Below are positions 1 through 9,020 of a DNA stretch of 64,000 nucleotides, piece by piece. The position numbers and the translations under genes were made by a program. The notes beneath the pieces are model-generated. The model saw nothing but the letters and a program-made list of their open reading frames with translations. It searched no databases and was not told the origin of the DNA. The stretch's first letter is position 1. Every line of letters starts with the position of its first letter. The stretch lies in the NCBI RefSeq assembly GCF_009907385.1, contig NZ_JAAATR010000018.1:62001-126000 (forward strand), written 5' to 3'. This stretch comes from Atlantibacter hermannii (GTDB lineage Bacteria > Pseudomonadota > Gammaproteobacteria > Enterobacterales > Enterobacteriaceae).

Positions 1-285
1 CTGTTTGGCCTGCTCTTTATTCGCTGAGCTATGGCCGCTGGTGGCAATCAGCGCCTGGTAGTAATCCCCAACGTTGGTGCCGATCACCACCTGAAACTGC
101 CCGGCGTTGGTGAAACAGCCTTTTACCATCGGCAGGGTTTCAATGGCTTTGGGATCGGCTTTGGCCGGGTTGTTCAGCACAAAGCGCAGGCGGGTAATGC
201 AGTGGGTCACCGTGGCGATATTGTCGCGGCCACCCACGAACGCGATCAGCCGATCGATTTCCTGTTGTTTGACTTTGCTCATCAT
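1..285 (-). CDS. treB: Trehalose-specific PTS enzyme IIBC, N-terminal part (truncated by window edge)
   Basis: This is the first 95 codons of the inner-membrane PTS permease that takes up trehalose and phosphorylates it to trehalose-6-phosphate. The translation starts MMSKVKQQEIDRLIAFVGG and contains the IIB-domain stretch with HCITRLRF, where the Cys is the phosphorylated residue of the EIIB glucose-type domain. It then reads LPMVKGCFTNAGQFQVVIG. All of this matches the start of E. coli TreB. Two ATGs are adjacent and I chose the first, as in E. coli. The membrane IIC domain lies off the left edge. It is downstream of treR on the same strand and has its own operator in the gap between the genes. 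Confidence 0.95.
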   Translation of the reverse strand, partial: MMSKVKQQEIDRLIAFVGGRDNIATVTHCITRLRFVLNNPAKADPKAIETLPMVKGCFTNAGQFQVVIGTNVGDYYQALIATSGHSSANKEQAKQ

Positions 286-363
286 GAAGCCTCATGGCAG
301 AGGGAGGGAAGCGTTAAGAAAGAACTGGAAGCAAGGGTAAACATTCTTTCGTGCCGGGGAAAT

Positions 364-375
364 GGGAACGTTCCC
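364..375. promoter_or_regulatory. Candidate TreR operator upstream of treB
   Basis: A perfect 12-bp palindrome, GGGAACGTTCCC, lies about 80 bp before the treB start, in the treR-treB gap. LacI-type repressors bind such dyads with a central CG. Its position and shape suggest the TreR site that represses treB(C). The site is seen directly; TreR binding is inferred. Confidence 0.75.
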
Positions 376-415
376 GAAACGAAGCGGCGATCACACAAAT
401 CGGTTTGTCGACGGG

Positions 416-1363
416 TCAGATCAGCGAGGAGGGAATGACGATCTGCTGGGGATCGCTGCTTTGGGTGATCTGGGCGATCAGCTGCAATGCCGCCTGGCGA
501 CCCGCTTCAGCGTAACCGGGATCGACGGTGATGATCTCCGGGTGCAGGAACTTAAGCAACGGCGTATTGCCAACGCTGGCAAGCTGGATAGGCTTCGCGT
601 GATGCTGCTGTAAAAACTTGCTTGCGCCGATGGCCAGGGTATCCGTGGCGCACACCAGCGCGCTGGTGTCGTCGTGCAGCACCTCGGCCACACGTTCGTA
701 GCCCTGTTTCATCGCCAGGCCCGGCAGTACGGCGTGGGGCGTGAGGTGATGAGCGTCGCAAAAAGCCAGATAGGCGTGATGGCGGCGCATCCCGGTGGTG
801 ACATCGCTGTGCGGTACGCCGAGATAGCTGATATGGCGGTGGCCCAGTTGATATAAACGCTGCATCAATATCTGGATCGCGCCTTCATCGTCGTAACACA
901 CCGAGGTGAACCCTGCCGCGTCCCGCGCCATCAGCACCAGCATTGAACGCCACGGCGCCAGCAGCGCCTCATCAATACCGGTAAAGCCAAACAGGATCAC
1001 GCCGTCGATATTGCGCTGACGCAGAATGCGCAGGTGCTCTTCCACCCGCGCCGGGGAGAACTGGCTCTCCATCATGATTGGATCGTAGCCCTGCTCATAC
1101 AGGCAGGGGAGCATGGTCTGGACGGCGAGGTTTTCAGACAGGGAATCCAGACGGGTGACGATGATTGCCACCACTTTGTCGCTCTGGCCGCGCATGGCGC
1201 GCGCGGAACGGGAAGGGGAAAACCCCTGCTGGCGCATCACCGCTTCAACGCGCTCGCGGGTGCGCTCGCTGACGCCGCTTTCATTATTCAGCACGCGCGA
1301 AACGGTGGATTTGCCCACGCCGCTTAAGCGCGCAATGTCTTTAATGGTCAGCCGGTTTTGCAT
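416..1363 (-). CDS. treR: Trehalose operon repressor TreR (LacI family)
   Basis: At 315 aa this has the same length as E. coli TreR. The N-terminal LacI-type helix-turn-helix reads TIKDIARLSGVGKSTVSRVLNN (about residues 6-27). A periplasmic-binding-protein-like effector domain follows from about residue 60. In E. coli the effector that relieves repression is trehalose-6-phosphate, and trehalose counteracts it. The gene sits directly upstream of treB with a 130-bp gap that carries a separate operator, so treR is probably transcribed from its own promoter. mgtA runs divergently on the other side, the same arrangement as in E. coli. Confidence 0.96.
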   Translation of the reverse strand: MQNRLTIKDIARLSGVGKSTVSRVLNNESGVSERTRERVEAVMRQQGFSPSRSARAMRGQSDKVVAIIVTRLDSLSENLAVQTMLPCLYEQGYDPIMMESQFSPARVEEHLRILRQRNIDGVILFGFTGIDEALLAPWRSMLVLMARDAAGFTSVCYDDEGAIQILMQRLYQLGHRHISYLGVPHSDVTTGMRRHHAYLAFCDAHHLTPHAVLPGLAMKQGYERVAEVLHDDTSALVCATDTLAIGASKFLQQHHAKPIQLASVGNTPLLKFLHPEIITVDPGYAEAGRQAALQLIAQITQSSDPQQIVIPSSLI

Positions 1364-1440
1364 CCCTGTCGCCTGTTGAGGTTAGAGTGAGTAGACAAAT
1401 GACCTTAATGCTAACCAACCGCGGCACAATGAGCAAAATC

Positions 1441-1476
1441 TGGTTTACGTTTGGTTTATGTCACAGACGCTATAGT
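1441..1476 (+). promoter_or_regulatory. PhoP box and -10 of the mgtA promoter
   Basis: Two direct GGTTTA hexamers at 1442-1447 and 1453-1458 are separated by exactly 5 bp, the canonical PhoP box. A TATAGT -10 hexamer follows at 1471-1476, 12 bp downstream, as is usual for PhoP-activated promoters whose box replaces the -35. Transcription would start near 1483, placing mgtL and the leader in the transcript. It implies induction by low Mg2+ through PhoQ/PhoP. Confidence 0.9.
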
Positions 1477-1542
1477 GACGGCGCTCAACATTCACCGTGT
1501 GGATTAAACACGCACGTCTCTTTTGATTTTACCGGAGGCTCC

Positions 1543-1593
1543 ATGGATCCCGATCCCACCCCGCTTCCCTTAACGGGAACCCTGTTCCGGTAA
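1543..1593 (+). CDS. mgtL: mgtA leader peptide MgtL (16 aa)
   Basis: This short ORF encodes MDPDPTPLPLTGTLFR and begins 9 bp after a GGAGG ribosome-binding site. E. coli MgtL also begins with an acidic/proline-rich MEPDPTPLP stretch. Translation of this region couples Mg2+ and proline levels to continuation into mgtA: poor translation of the Asp-Pro-rich codons favours the antiterminated leader. The D-P-D-P-x-P-x-P spacing is kept, while the basic C-terminal half of the E. coli peptide is replaced. The leader function is known from Salmonella and E. coli; here it is inferred from position and sequence. Confidence 0.85.
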   Translation: MDPDPTPLPLTGTLFR

Positions 1594-1736
1594 AGCGCGC
1601 CTTTTAGCCGCTGCTTTACCGGATGCGTAAAGCAGTGGCGCAACGTCGTCCCTGCAAAAATTTGTGCCTGCCAGGCGGCGTTGCCGTGCCGGCAGCCCAG
1701 CAGCGCCTCAGGATTGAGGCGTAGAGGGACTTTTTT
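1594..1736 (+). promoter_or_regulatory. mgtA structured 5' leader (Mg2+-responsive)
   Basis: Between mgtL and mgtA the transcript can form a 13-bp stem (1607-1619 with 1627-1639, one G-U pair). A second hairpin, CGCCTCA/TGAGGCG, lies at 1704-1721 just before the mgtA ribosome-binding site AGAGGGA and a run of six T. This fits the known Mg2+-sensing leader of mgtA. I cannot fold the alternative structures here. Confidence 0.7.
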
Positions 1737-4451
1737 ATGCTGTTTAAAAACTTCACCCGGCAGCTGCTCGCGCAGTTGAACCGTCATCTTCCCCGCCGTC
1801 TGGTGCAGCGCGACCCGCTGGCGGAAGGCAACGTATGGCGTCAGGAAACCCCGCCCGCGACCTTAACTGAACAGTGCCTGGCGGTCTCGCGCATGAGCGA
1901 AACCGAGCTGTGGCGCGTTTATTCCAGCCATCCGGAAGGGTTAAACCCCCGGGAAGTGGAGGATGCGCGCGAGCAATTTGGGCCAAACCAGATCCCGGCG
2001 CAGCGCCCTGCGCCCTGGTATTTGCATCTGTGGAACTGCTATCGCAACCCCTTCAATCTGCTGCTGACGGCGCTGGGCATTCTGTCCTACGCCACCGAAG
2101 ACGATCTTTTCGGCGCGGGGATAATCGCGCTGATGGTGGGCATCTCGACGCTGCTGAACTTCATTCAGGAAGCGCGTTCCACCAAAGCGGCGGACGCGCT
2201 GAAAGCCATGGTCAGCAACACCGCCACCGTGCTTCGGGTGGTGAATGACAAAGGTGAATGCCAGTGGGTGGAATTGCCTATCGACCAGTTGGTGCCGGGA
2301 GATATCGTCAAGCTGGCGGCGGGCGACATGATCCCCGCCGATCTGCGGATCATCAAAGCGCGGGATCTGTTTATCGCTCAGGCGTCATTGACCGGCGAAT
2401 CCCTGCCGGTGGAAAAACAGGCTCAGAGCCGCGATCCCGATCAGAAAAACCCGCTTGAGTGCGACAATCTGTGCTTTATGGGCACCACCGTGGTCAGCGG
2501 CACCGCCCAGGCGATGGTGATCGCCACCGGCGGTAATACCTGGTTCGGGCAACTGGCCGGGCGCGTGAATGGGCAGGAGAGCGAGCCGAACGCTTTTCAG
2601 CAGGGCATCAGCCGCGTCAGTATGCTGTTGATTCGCTTTATGCTGGTGATGGTGCCGGTCGTGCTGATGATCAACGGCTTCACCAAAGGCGACTGGTGGG
2701 AAGCGGCGCTGTTTGCGCTGTCGGTGGCGGTGGGCTTAACCCCGGAAATGCTGCCGATGATCGTCACCTCTACTTTGGCGCGCGGCGCGGTGAAGCTGTC
2801 GAAGCAAAAAGTGATCGTGAAGCATCTGGACGCGATTCAGAACTTCGGGGCCATGGACATCCTGTGCACCGATAAAACCGGAACGCTCACCCAGGATAAA
2901 ATCGCCTTAGAGAACCATACCGACGTGTTTGGCCGCGTCAGCCAGCGGGTACTGCGTTGCGCGTGGCTCAACAGCCATTATCAAACCGGGCTGAAAAACC
3001 TGTTAGATACCGCGGTGCTGGAAGGCGTGGATGCGCCGGAAGCGCTGGAGCTGTCGGGGCGCTGGCGCAAAGTGGATGAAATCCCATTCGATTTCGAGCG
3101 CCGCCGTATGTCGGTCGTGGTCGCAGAAAATGACGACGCCCATCTTGTGATCTGCAAAGGCGCGCTACAGGAGATCCTTAATGTTTGTACGCGGGTGCGC
3201 CACGGTGAGGAGATCGTGCCGCTGTGCGACACCATGCTGCAACGCATCCGTAAAGTCACCGATAACCTGAACCGCCAGGGGCTGCGCGTGGTGGCCGTCG
3301 CCAGCAAAGCGCTGCCCGCCAGAAGCGAAGACTATGGGCGCGTGGATGAATCGGATCTGATCCTCGAAGGCTACATCGCATTTCTCGATCCACCGAAGGA
3401 AACCACTGCGCCGGCGCTAAAAGCGCTGAAAGAGAGCGGGATCACCGTGAAGATCCTGACCGGCGACAGCGAGCTGGTGGCCGCCAAAGTGTGCCATGAA
3501 GTGGGGCTGAATCCGGGCCGACCGGTGGTGGGCAGCGAAATCGAACCGTTAAGCGATGCGGACCTGGCGCAGCTGGCGTTACGCACCACGCTGTTTGCCC
3601 GCCTGACGCCGCTGCATAAAGAGCGCATCGTGCGGCTGCTGCGCGCGGAAGGGCATGTAGTGGGCTTTATGGGCGACGGCATTAACGATGCGCCCGCGCT
3701 GCGGGCGGCGGACATCGGCATCTCGGTGGACGGCGCGGTGGATATCGCGCGCGAAGCGGCGGATATCATCCTGCTGGAAAAGAGCCTGATGGTGCTGGAA
3801 GAGGGCGTGATCGAAGGGCGTCGTACCTTCGCCAATATGCTCAAGTACATCAAAATGACCGCCAGTTCTAACTTCGGTAATGTGTTCAGCGTACTGGTTG
3901 CGAGCGCCTTCCTGCCGTTCCTGCCGATGCTGCCGATCCACTTACTGATCCAGAACCTGCTGTACGATGTGTCCCAGGTGGCGATCCCGTTTGATAATGT
4001 CGATGACGATCAGATCGAGAAGCCGCAGCGCTGGAATCCGGCCGATCTTGGCCGCTTTATGATCTTCTTTGGGCCGATCAGCTCTATCTTCGACATCCTG
4101 ACGTTCTGCGTGATGTGGTGGGTGTTCCAGGCCAACGTACCGGAAGCGCAAACCCTGTTCCAGTCCGGCTGGTTTGTGGTGGGCCTGCTGTCCCAGACCT
4201 TAATCGTGCATATGATCCGTACCCGGCGGGTGCCGTTTATCCAGAGCCGCGCCGCCTGGCCGCTGCTGGTGATGACGCTGATTATCATGGTGGTGGGTAT
4301 CGCGCTGCCGTTCTCGCCGCTGGCGCCCTATCTGCAACTTCAGGCACTGCCGTTGAGCTACTTCCCGTGGCTGGCGGGGATTTTGTTAGGGTATATGACG
4401 CTGACCCAGATGGTGAAAGGATTTTATGTCCGCCGGTATGGTTGGCAGTAA
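1737..4451 (+). CDS. mgtA: P-type Mg2+-importing ATPase MgtA
   Basis: At 904 aa this is close to E. coli MgtA (898 aa). It is a P3B-type ATPase that imports Mg2+ through the inner membrane. Visible motifs are the actuator-domain TGES (in ASLTGESLPVEK), the phosphorylation motif DKTGTLTQ, KGALQEI in the nucleotide-binding domain, TGDSELVA, and the hinge GDGINDAPALRAADIGIS. Membrane helices lie near residues 95-135, 295-345 and in the C-terminal third. PhoP box, MgtL and leader structure upstream show regulation by low Mg2+. In E. coli ridA follows; here a yid locus intervenes. Confidence 0.97.
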   Translation: MLFKNFTRQLLAQLNRHLPRRLVQRDPLAEGNVWRQETPPATLTEQCLAVSRMSETELWRVYSSHPEGLNPREVEDAREQFGPNQIPAQRPAPWYLHLWNCYRNPFNLLLTALGILSYATEDDLFGAGIIALMVGISTLLNFIQEARSTKAADALKAMVSNTATVLRVVNDKGECQWVELPIDQLVPGDIVKLAAGDMIPADLRIIKARDLFIAQASLTGESLPVEKQAQSRDPDQKNPLECDNLCFMGTTVVSGTAQAMVIATGGNTWFGQLAGRVNGQESEPNAFQQGISRVSMLLIRFMLVMVPVVLMINGFTKGDWWEAALFALSVAVGLTPEMLPMIVTSTLARGAVKLSKQKVIVKHLDAIQNFGAMDILCTDKTGTLTQDKIALENHTDVFGRVSQRVLRCAWLNSHYQTGLKNLLDTAVLEGVDAPEALELSGRWRKVDEIPFDFERRRMSVVVAENDDAHLVICKGALQEILNVCTRVRHGEEIVPLCDTMLQRIRKVTDNLNRQGLRVVAVASKALPARSEDYGRVDESDLILEGYIAFLDPPKETTAPALKALKESGITVKILTGDSELVAAKVCHEVGLNPGRPVVGSEIEPLSDADLAQLALRTTLFARLTPLHKERIVRLLRAEGHVVGFMGDGINDAPALRAADIGISVDGAVDIAREAADIILLEKSLMVLEEGVIEGRRTFANMLKYIKMTASSNFGNVFSVLVASAFLPFLPMLPIHLLIQNLLYDVSQVAIPFDNVDDDQIEKPQRWNPADLGRFMIFFGPISSIFDILTFCVMWWVFQANVPEAQTLFQSGWFVVGLLSQTLIVHMIRTRRVPFIQSRAAWPLLVMTLIIMVVGIALPFSPLAPYLQLQALPLSYFPWLAGILLGYMTLTQMVKGFYVRRYGWQ

Positions 4452-4471
4452 CGACAAAAAAATAACGCCAT

Positions 4472-5326
4472 TCACTTCATGATAGCGGATGGCGATACGT
4501 TGAACCGGCGTTTAAATGCCTTGCTGAAGTGGTACGCATCAAAAAAATTCAGCATATCCGCGACGTTCCCAACGGTCTGCCCCTCCTGCTTCAGCAGCGA
4601 GTGGGCAAGATCGAGCCGGGCGTCGAGATAGTACTCTTTCGGCGTTTTGCCGGTGTAGCGCAGAAAAAGGCGCCGTAGATACTGTTCGCTGCACTGCATT
4701 TTCAGCGCCATCTCAGCCACACTCCAGTTTTTCTGTAAATCGCTGTGTAATATAGAAAGTAATTTTTCAATCTGAATCAGTAATACGTCTTTTTTGCCAT
4801 TCTCGGAAATAAGGCATATCCACTGGTATATCATTTTGGTTAAAAAGGCGACCGCCAGATTGTTTTTTAATGGCTCTCGCTCGGTAATCATTAAAGCAAC
4901 TTCGGAAAGTTCCTGATTAAATATTTCTCCGTTATAAATTATTCCGGTCTGCAATATCGGAATTTCCATGACGCTGGTGGGAATAAACTCCATCCAGTAT
5001 TGTTCCCACAGCAGACCGGCACAATAATAAGACTGGATATCCATTGGCTTAACAAAAATGATGCAGTTGCCGTTCAGCGTTATTTCCTGCCCATTCTTTA
5101 GCAGCAGCTTGCCGCAGCCCTGTAGCGTATAGATTGCCACCCAAGAGTTGGGGATTAACGGTTTTTTCTTATCTCTTGGCCAGATCACCTGATAACTTTC
5201 ATCGGCCAATGTGTGCCACAGCGATATTAATGAAATTCCGCTGGAGATCACATTTTCCTCAATAACCAGCGGAATATTGTAGGTAGTTTCGTTTTTTACA
5301 TTCGAAACAATGCTTTTTCCATTCAT
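4472..5326 (-). CDS. yidL: AraC-family regulator YidL
   Basis: This 284-aa protein has an N-terminal cupin-like sensing domain and a C-terminal AraC/XylS DNA-binding domain with two helix-turn-helix segments (around WSVAEMALKMQCSEQYLRRLF and GNVADMLNFFDAYHFSKAFKRRF). It closely matches E. coli YidL throughout, including the stretch VIWPRDKKKPLI. It is divergent from yidK with an 83-bp gap, so it most likely controls the yidKJHGF operon. The inducer is unknown. It lacks the short C-terminal tail of the E. coli protein. The gene is lower in G+C than its neighbours, as AraC genes often are. Confidence 0.9.
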   Translation of the reverse strand: MNGKSIVSNVKNETTYNIPLVIEENVISSGISLISLWHTLADESYQVIWPRDKKKPLIPNSWVAIYTLQGCGKLLLKNGQEITLNGNCIIFVKPMDIQSYYCAGLLWEQYWMEFIPTSVMEIPILQTGIIYNGEIFNQELSEVALMITEREPLKNNLAVAFLTKMIYQWICLISENGKKDVLLIQIEKLLSILHSDLQKNWSVAEMALKMQCSEQYLRRLFLRYTGKTPKEYYLDARLDLAHSLLKQEGQTVGNVADMLNFFDAYHFSKAFKRRFNVSPSAIMK

Positions 5327-5409
5327 TTTATTTCATCCGCAATCAATTATCAGCCCGCAAGATAATGGGGATCATAACCCTGGCATAATAAATCGTTAAG
5401 GGCTGCAAG

Positions 5410-7125
5410 ATGAACATTCAACAGATTGTGAGCTTTATAGCATTTACCCTACTGGTTGCTGTCATTACCTGGTGGAAAGTCCGCAAGCAGGATACGGCTT
5501 CCCAACAAGGCTATTTTCTGGCGGGGCGTTCGCTGAAAGCACCGGTGATCGCGGCGTCATTGATGCTCACCAACCTCTCCACCGAGCAACTGGTGGGCCT
5601 CTCCGGGCAGGCGTACCGCAGCGGCATGTCGGTGATGGGCTGGGAAGTCACCTCGGCGGTAACGCTTATCTTCCTCGCGCTGATTTTTCTGCCCCGCTAC
5701 CTTCAGCGCGGCATCGCCACCATCCCGGATTTTCTCGAGGAACGCTACGACAAAACCACCCGCATTATTATCGACTTCTGCTTTCTCATCGCCACAGGCG
5801 TCTGTTTTCTGCCGATCGTGCTTTACTCCGGCGCGCTGGCACTCAACAGCCTGTTCCATATTGGTGACGCCCTTGGCCTTTCGCAGGGTGCCGCCATCTG
5901 GCTGCTGGTTATTCTGCTGGGATTTTCCGGCATTCTCTACGCCGTAGTAGGCGGGATGCGGGCATTGGCTATCGCCGACTCGATTAACGGTATCGGCCTG
6001 GTTATTGGTGGCCTGATGGTGCCGGTATTTGGGCTGGTGATGATGGGGGACGGCAGTTTTCTGCAGGGGCTGGAGCGGCTGACCACTGTGCATGCCGAGA
6101 AGCTCAACTCCATCGGGAGCAGCAGCGATCCGCTGCCGATTGGGGCGGCGTTCACCGGTCTGATCCTGGTGAATACTTTCTACTGGTGCACCAATCAGGG
6201 TATCGTACAGCGCACCCTGGCCTCTCGTAGCCTGGCGGAAGGGCAAAAAGGGGCGCTTCTGACGGCAGTGTTGAAGATGCTCGATCCACTGATTCTGGTG
6301 CTGCCGGGACTTATCGCCTTTCACCTCTTTCAGGATCTACCGAGTGCAGATATGGCGTATCCGGCGCTGGTTAATAAGGTGATGCCTCTGCCGCTGGTCG
6401 GCTTCTTCGGCGCAGTGCTGTTCGGTGCGGTGATAAGCACCTTCAACGGCTTTCTCAACAGTGCCATCACGCTATTCAGCATGGGCATCTATCGCCGCAT
6501 TATTAACGAAAATGCCGAACCAAATCGGCTGGTTTGCGTTGGACGACGGTTCGGGCTGTTTATTGCCGTGGTCTCTATTCTGGTCGCGCCGTGGATTGCC
6601 AATGCGCCGCAGGGCCTCTATAGCTGGATGAAGCAGCTCAACGGCATCTACAACGTGCCGCTGGTGACGATCATCATCATGGGCTTTTTCTTCCCGCGCA
6701 TTCCGGCGCTGGCGGCCAAGGTGGCGATGTTTCTTGGCATTTGCAGTTATATCACCATTAATTATCTGGTGAAGTTTGATATTCACTTCCTCTACGTGCT
6801 CGCCTGTACCTTCTGCATCAACGTGGTGGTCATGCTGGTGATAGGCTTCATCAAGCCACGCGCTACGCCGTTCACCTTCCACGACGCGTTCGCAGTAGAC
6901 ATGACCCCCTGGCGGAACGCCCGCGTCGCTTCGGTAGGGATCCTGTTTGCGATGATAGGCGTTTACTCCGGGCTCGCTCACTTTGGCGGCTACAACACCC
7001 ACTGGTTGACTATTTTCAGCTACCTCATCGTTGCCGCCGTTCTGGTCTATCTGGTTTACAGCAGCTGGCGGCACCGTCGATCCGCACCCGCCGTTTTAGC
7101 CACCGATCTGAAGGAAAAATCATGA
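5410..7125 (+). CDS. yidK: Sodium:solute symporter family transporter YidK
   Basis: The 571 aa match the length of E. coli YidK. It is a polytopic inner-membrane protein of the SSS family, with about 14 hydrophobic segments from residue 4 onward and the early signature YFLAGRSLKAPVIAASLMLTN. The substrate is not established. Linkage to a sulfatase and its maturase suggests a sulfated or desulfated sugar-like compound, which is inference. The stop overlaps the yidJ start by 4 bp (ATGA), so the two are translationally coupled. Confidence 0.92.
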   Translation: MNIQQIVSFIAFTLLVAVITWWKVRKQDTASQQGYFLAGRSLKAPVIAASLMLTNLSTEQLVGLSGQAYRSGMSVMGWEVTSAVTLIFLALIFLPRYLQRGIATIPDFLEERYDKTTRIIIDFCFLIATGVCFLPIVLYSGALALNSLFHIGDALGLSQGAAIWLLVILLGFSGILYAVVGGMRALAIADSINGIGLVIGGLMVPVFGLVMMGDGSFLQGLERLTTVHAEKLNSIGSSSDPLPIGAAFTGLILVNTFYWCTNQGIVQRTLASRSLAEGQKGALLTAVLKMLDPLILVLPGLIAFHLFQDLPSADMAYPALVNKVMPLPLVGFFGAVLFGAVISTFNGFLNSAITLFSMGIYRRIINENAEPNRLVCVGRRFGLFIAVVSILVAPWIANAPQGLYSWMKQLNGIYNVPLVTIIIMGFFFPRIPALAAKVAMFLGICSYITINYLVKFDIHFLYVLACTFCINVVVMLVIGFIKPRATPFTFHDAFAVDMTPWRNARVASVGILFAMIGVYSGLAHFGGYNTHWLTIFSYLIVAAVLVYLVYSSWRHRRSAPAVLATDLKEKS

Positions 7126-8615
7126 CGCGTCCAAACTTTCTGTTCATCATGACCGACACCCAGGCCACCAACATGGTGGGCTGTTACAGCGGTAAGCCGT
7201 TAAATACTCAAAATATTGACCGGCTGGCGGAGGAAGGGATCCGCTTCAATGCTGCCTATACCTGCTCGCCGGTCTGTACGCCAGCCCGCGCGGGTCTGTT
7301 TACCGGTATCTATGCGAATCAGTCCGGGCCGTGGACCAACAATGTCGCGCCGGGAAAAAACATCTTCACCATGGGGCGCTATTTTCAAAATGCGGGCTAC
7401 CACACCTGTTATATCGGTAAATGGCACCTGGACGGCCACGACTATTTCGGTACCGGCATCTGTCCGCCGGAGTGGGATGCTGACTACTGGTTTGATGGCG
7501 CGAACTACCTTGCCGAGCTGACGGATGAACAGATAGGTCTCTGGCGCAACGGGCTCAACAGCGCTGAAGACCTGCTGGCGCACCAGATTGACGAAACCTT
7601 TACCTGGGCGCACCGCATCAGCAACCGGGCGATCGATTTCCTCGCCCAGCCGCAGCGCGACGACGAACCGTTTCTGATGGTGGTCTCCTATGATGAGCCG
7701 CATCATCCCTTCACCTGCCCGGTAGAGTATCTTGAGAAGTATGAAGATTTTTATTACGACCTTGGCGAAAAAGGCCGCGACACGCTGGCGGGCAAACCGG
7801 AGCACCACCGCCTGTGGGCACAGGCGATGCCGTCGCCGGTGGGCGACGACAACCGCTACCACCATCCGATGTACTTCGCCTGTAACGACTTTGTTGACGA
7901 TCAGATTGGCCGGGTGGTTGACGCTCTGACGCCTACGCAGCGGGAGAATACCTGGGTCATCTATACCTCCGATCATGGCGAGATGATGGGCGCTCACCGA
8001 CTTATCAGCAAAGGCGCGGCGATGTATGACGATATCACCCGCATCCCGCTGATTATGCGCCCGCCCCACGGCGAGCCTGCGCAGGTCGACACCCCGGTAA
8101 GCCATATCGATCTGCTGCCCACCATGATGGCGCTGGCGGGCATTCATCAACCGGATATTTTGCCGGGCGAAAATATCCTGGAGGCGGATCCGGCGCGGGG
8201 CGTGATGGTGGAGTTTAACCGCTATGAAATTGAGCATGACAGCTTTGGCGGCTTCATTCCGGTGCGTTGCCGGGTGACGGATCGCTGGAAGCTGGTGCTC
8301 AACCTTTTTACCAGCGATGAACTGTACGACCGGCACGGCGACCCCGATGAGTTGCATAACCTTATCGACAGCCCGGCGCATGAAGCGGTTCGCAATCAGA
8401 TGCACGACGAATTGCTCGATTACATGGATAAAATTCGCGATCCGTTCCGCACTTACCAGTGGAGCCTGCGCCCATGGCGTAAAGAGGCGAAGCCGCGCTG
8501 GATGGGGGCGTTCCGCCCGCGTCCGGAGGATGGTTATTCCCCGGTGGTGCGCGATTACGATACCGGCCTGCCGACGCAGGGCGTAAAAGTCGAAGAGAAA
8601 AAGCAGAAGTTCTGA
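7122..8615 (+). CDS. yidJ: Cys-type sulfatase YidJ
   Basis: The 497-aa arylsulfatase-fold enzyme has the same length as E. coli YidJ. The sulfatase signature CSPVCTPARAG lies near residues 48-58. The Cys of C-x-P-x-R is the residue converted to formylglycine, the catalytic nucleophile. The metal-binding motif near the N-terminus reads FIMTDTQATN, and a second metal/active-site motif reads YTSDHGEMMG. There is no signal peptide, so it is cytosolic, consistent with import of an intact sulfate ester by YidK. The adjacent yidF encodes the type of radical-SAM enzyme that matures Cys-type sulfatases. The natural substrate is unknown. Confidence 0.92.
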   Translation: MTRPNFLFIMTDTQATNMVGCYSGKPLNTQNIDRLAEEGIRFNAAYTCSPVCTPARAGLFTGIYANQSGPWTNNVAPGKNIFTMGRYFQNAGYHTCYIGKWHLDGHDYFGTGICPPEWDADYWFDGANYLAELTDEQIGLWRNGLNSAEDLLAHQIDETFTWAHRISNRAIDFLAQPQRDDEPFLMVVSYDEPHHPFTCPVEYLEKYEDFYYDLGEKGRDTLAGKPEHHRLWAQAMPSPVGDDNRYHHPMYFACNDFVDDQIGRVVDALTPTQRENTWVIYTSDHGEMMGAHRLISKGAAMYDDITRIPLIMRPPHGEPAQVDTPVSHIDLLPTMMALAGIHQPDILPGENILEADPARGVMVEFNRYEIEHDSFGGFIPVRCRVTDRWKLVLNLFTSDELYDRHGDPDELHNLIDSPAHEAVRNQMHDELLDYMDKIRDPFRTYQWSLRPWRKEAKPRWMGAFRPRPEDGYSPVVRDYDTGLPTQGVKVEEKKQKF

Positions 8616-8672
8616 TAAAGCTTCCTCGCCGGACCCACGTGCGGGCGAGGGGCTACACGCCAAGGAGTTACC

Positions 8673-9020
8673 ATGAACCTGTCTCGTCTCGGGGAAGCGC
8701 CGGATTACCGCTTTTCGCTGGCAAACGAACGCACGTTTCTGGCATGGATCCGCACCGCGCTGGGTTTTCTGGCGGCGGGCGTTGGCCTCGATCAGCTGGC
8801 CCCGGATTTCGCAACCCCAGTTATTCGCGAAATACTGGCATTGCTGTTGTGCCTGTTCGCCGGCGGGCTGGCAGTTTACGGCTATCTGCGCTGGCTCAAT
8901 AACGAGAAGGCGATGCGGCTGAAGCAGGATCTGCCCTACACTCGCGGCCTGCTTCTTATCAGCAGCATTCTGATGGGAGTGGCCGCCGTGGTGATGGCGA
9001 TGGTGCGCTATGCCGGATAG
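8673..9020 (+). CDS. yidH: DUF202 inner-membrane protein YidH
   Basis: This 115-aa protein has about three transmembrane segments and the DUF202 pattern NERTFLAWIRTALGFLAAGVG. It is nearly identical in outline to E. coli YidH, including the N-terminal SRLGEAPDYRFSLA. An AAGGAG ribosome-binding site precedes the ATG. It lies 57 bp after yidJ and overlaps yidG by 11 bp. The role is unknown; it may form a membrane pair with YidG. Confidence 0.9.
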   Translation: MNLSRLGEAPDYRFSLANERTFLAWIRTALGFLAAGVGLDQLAPDFATPVIREILALLLCLFAGGLAVYGYLRWLNNEKAMRLKQDLPYTRGLLLISSILMGVAAVVMAMVRYAG

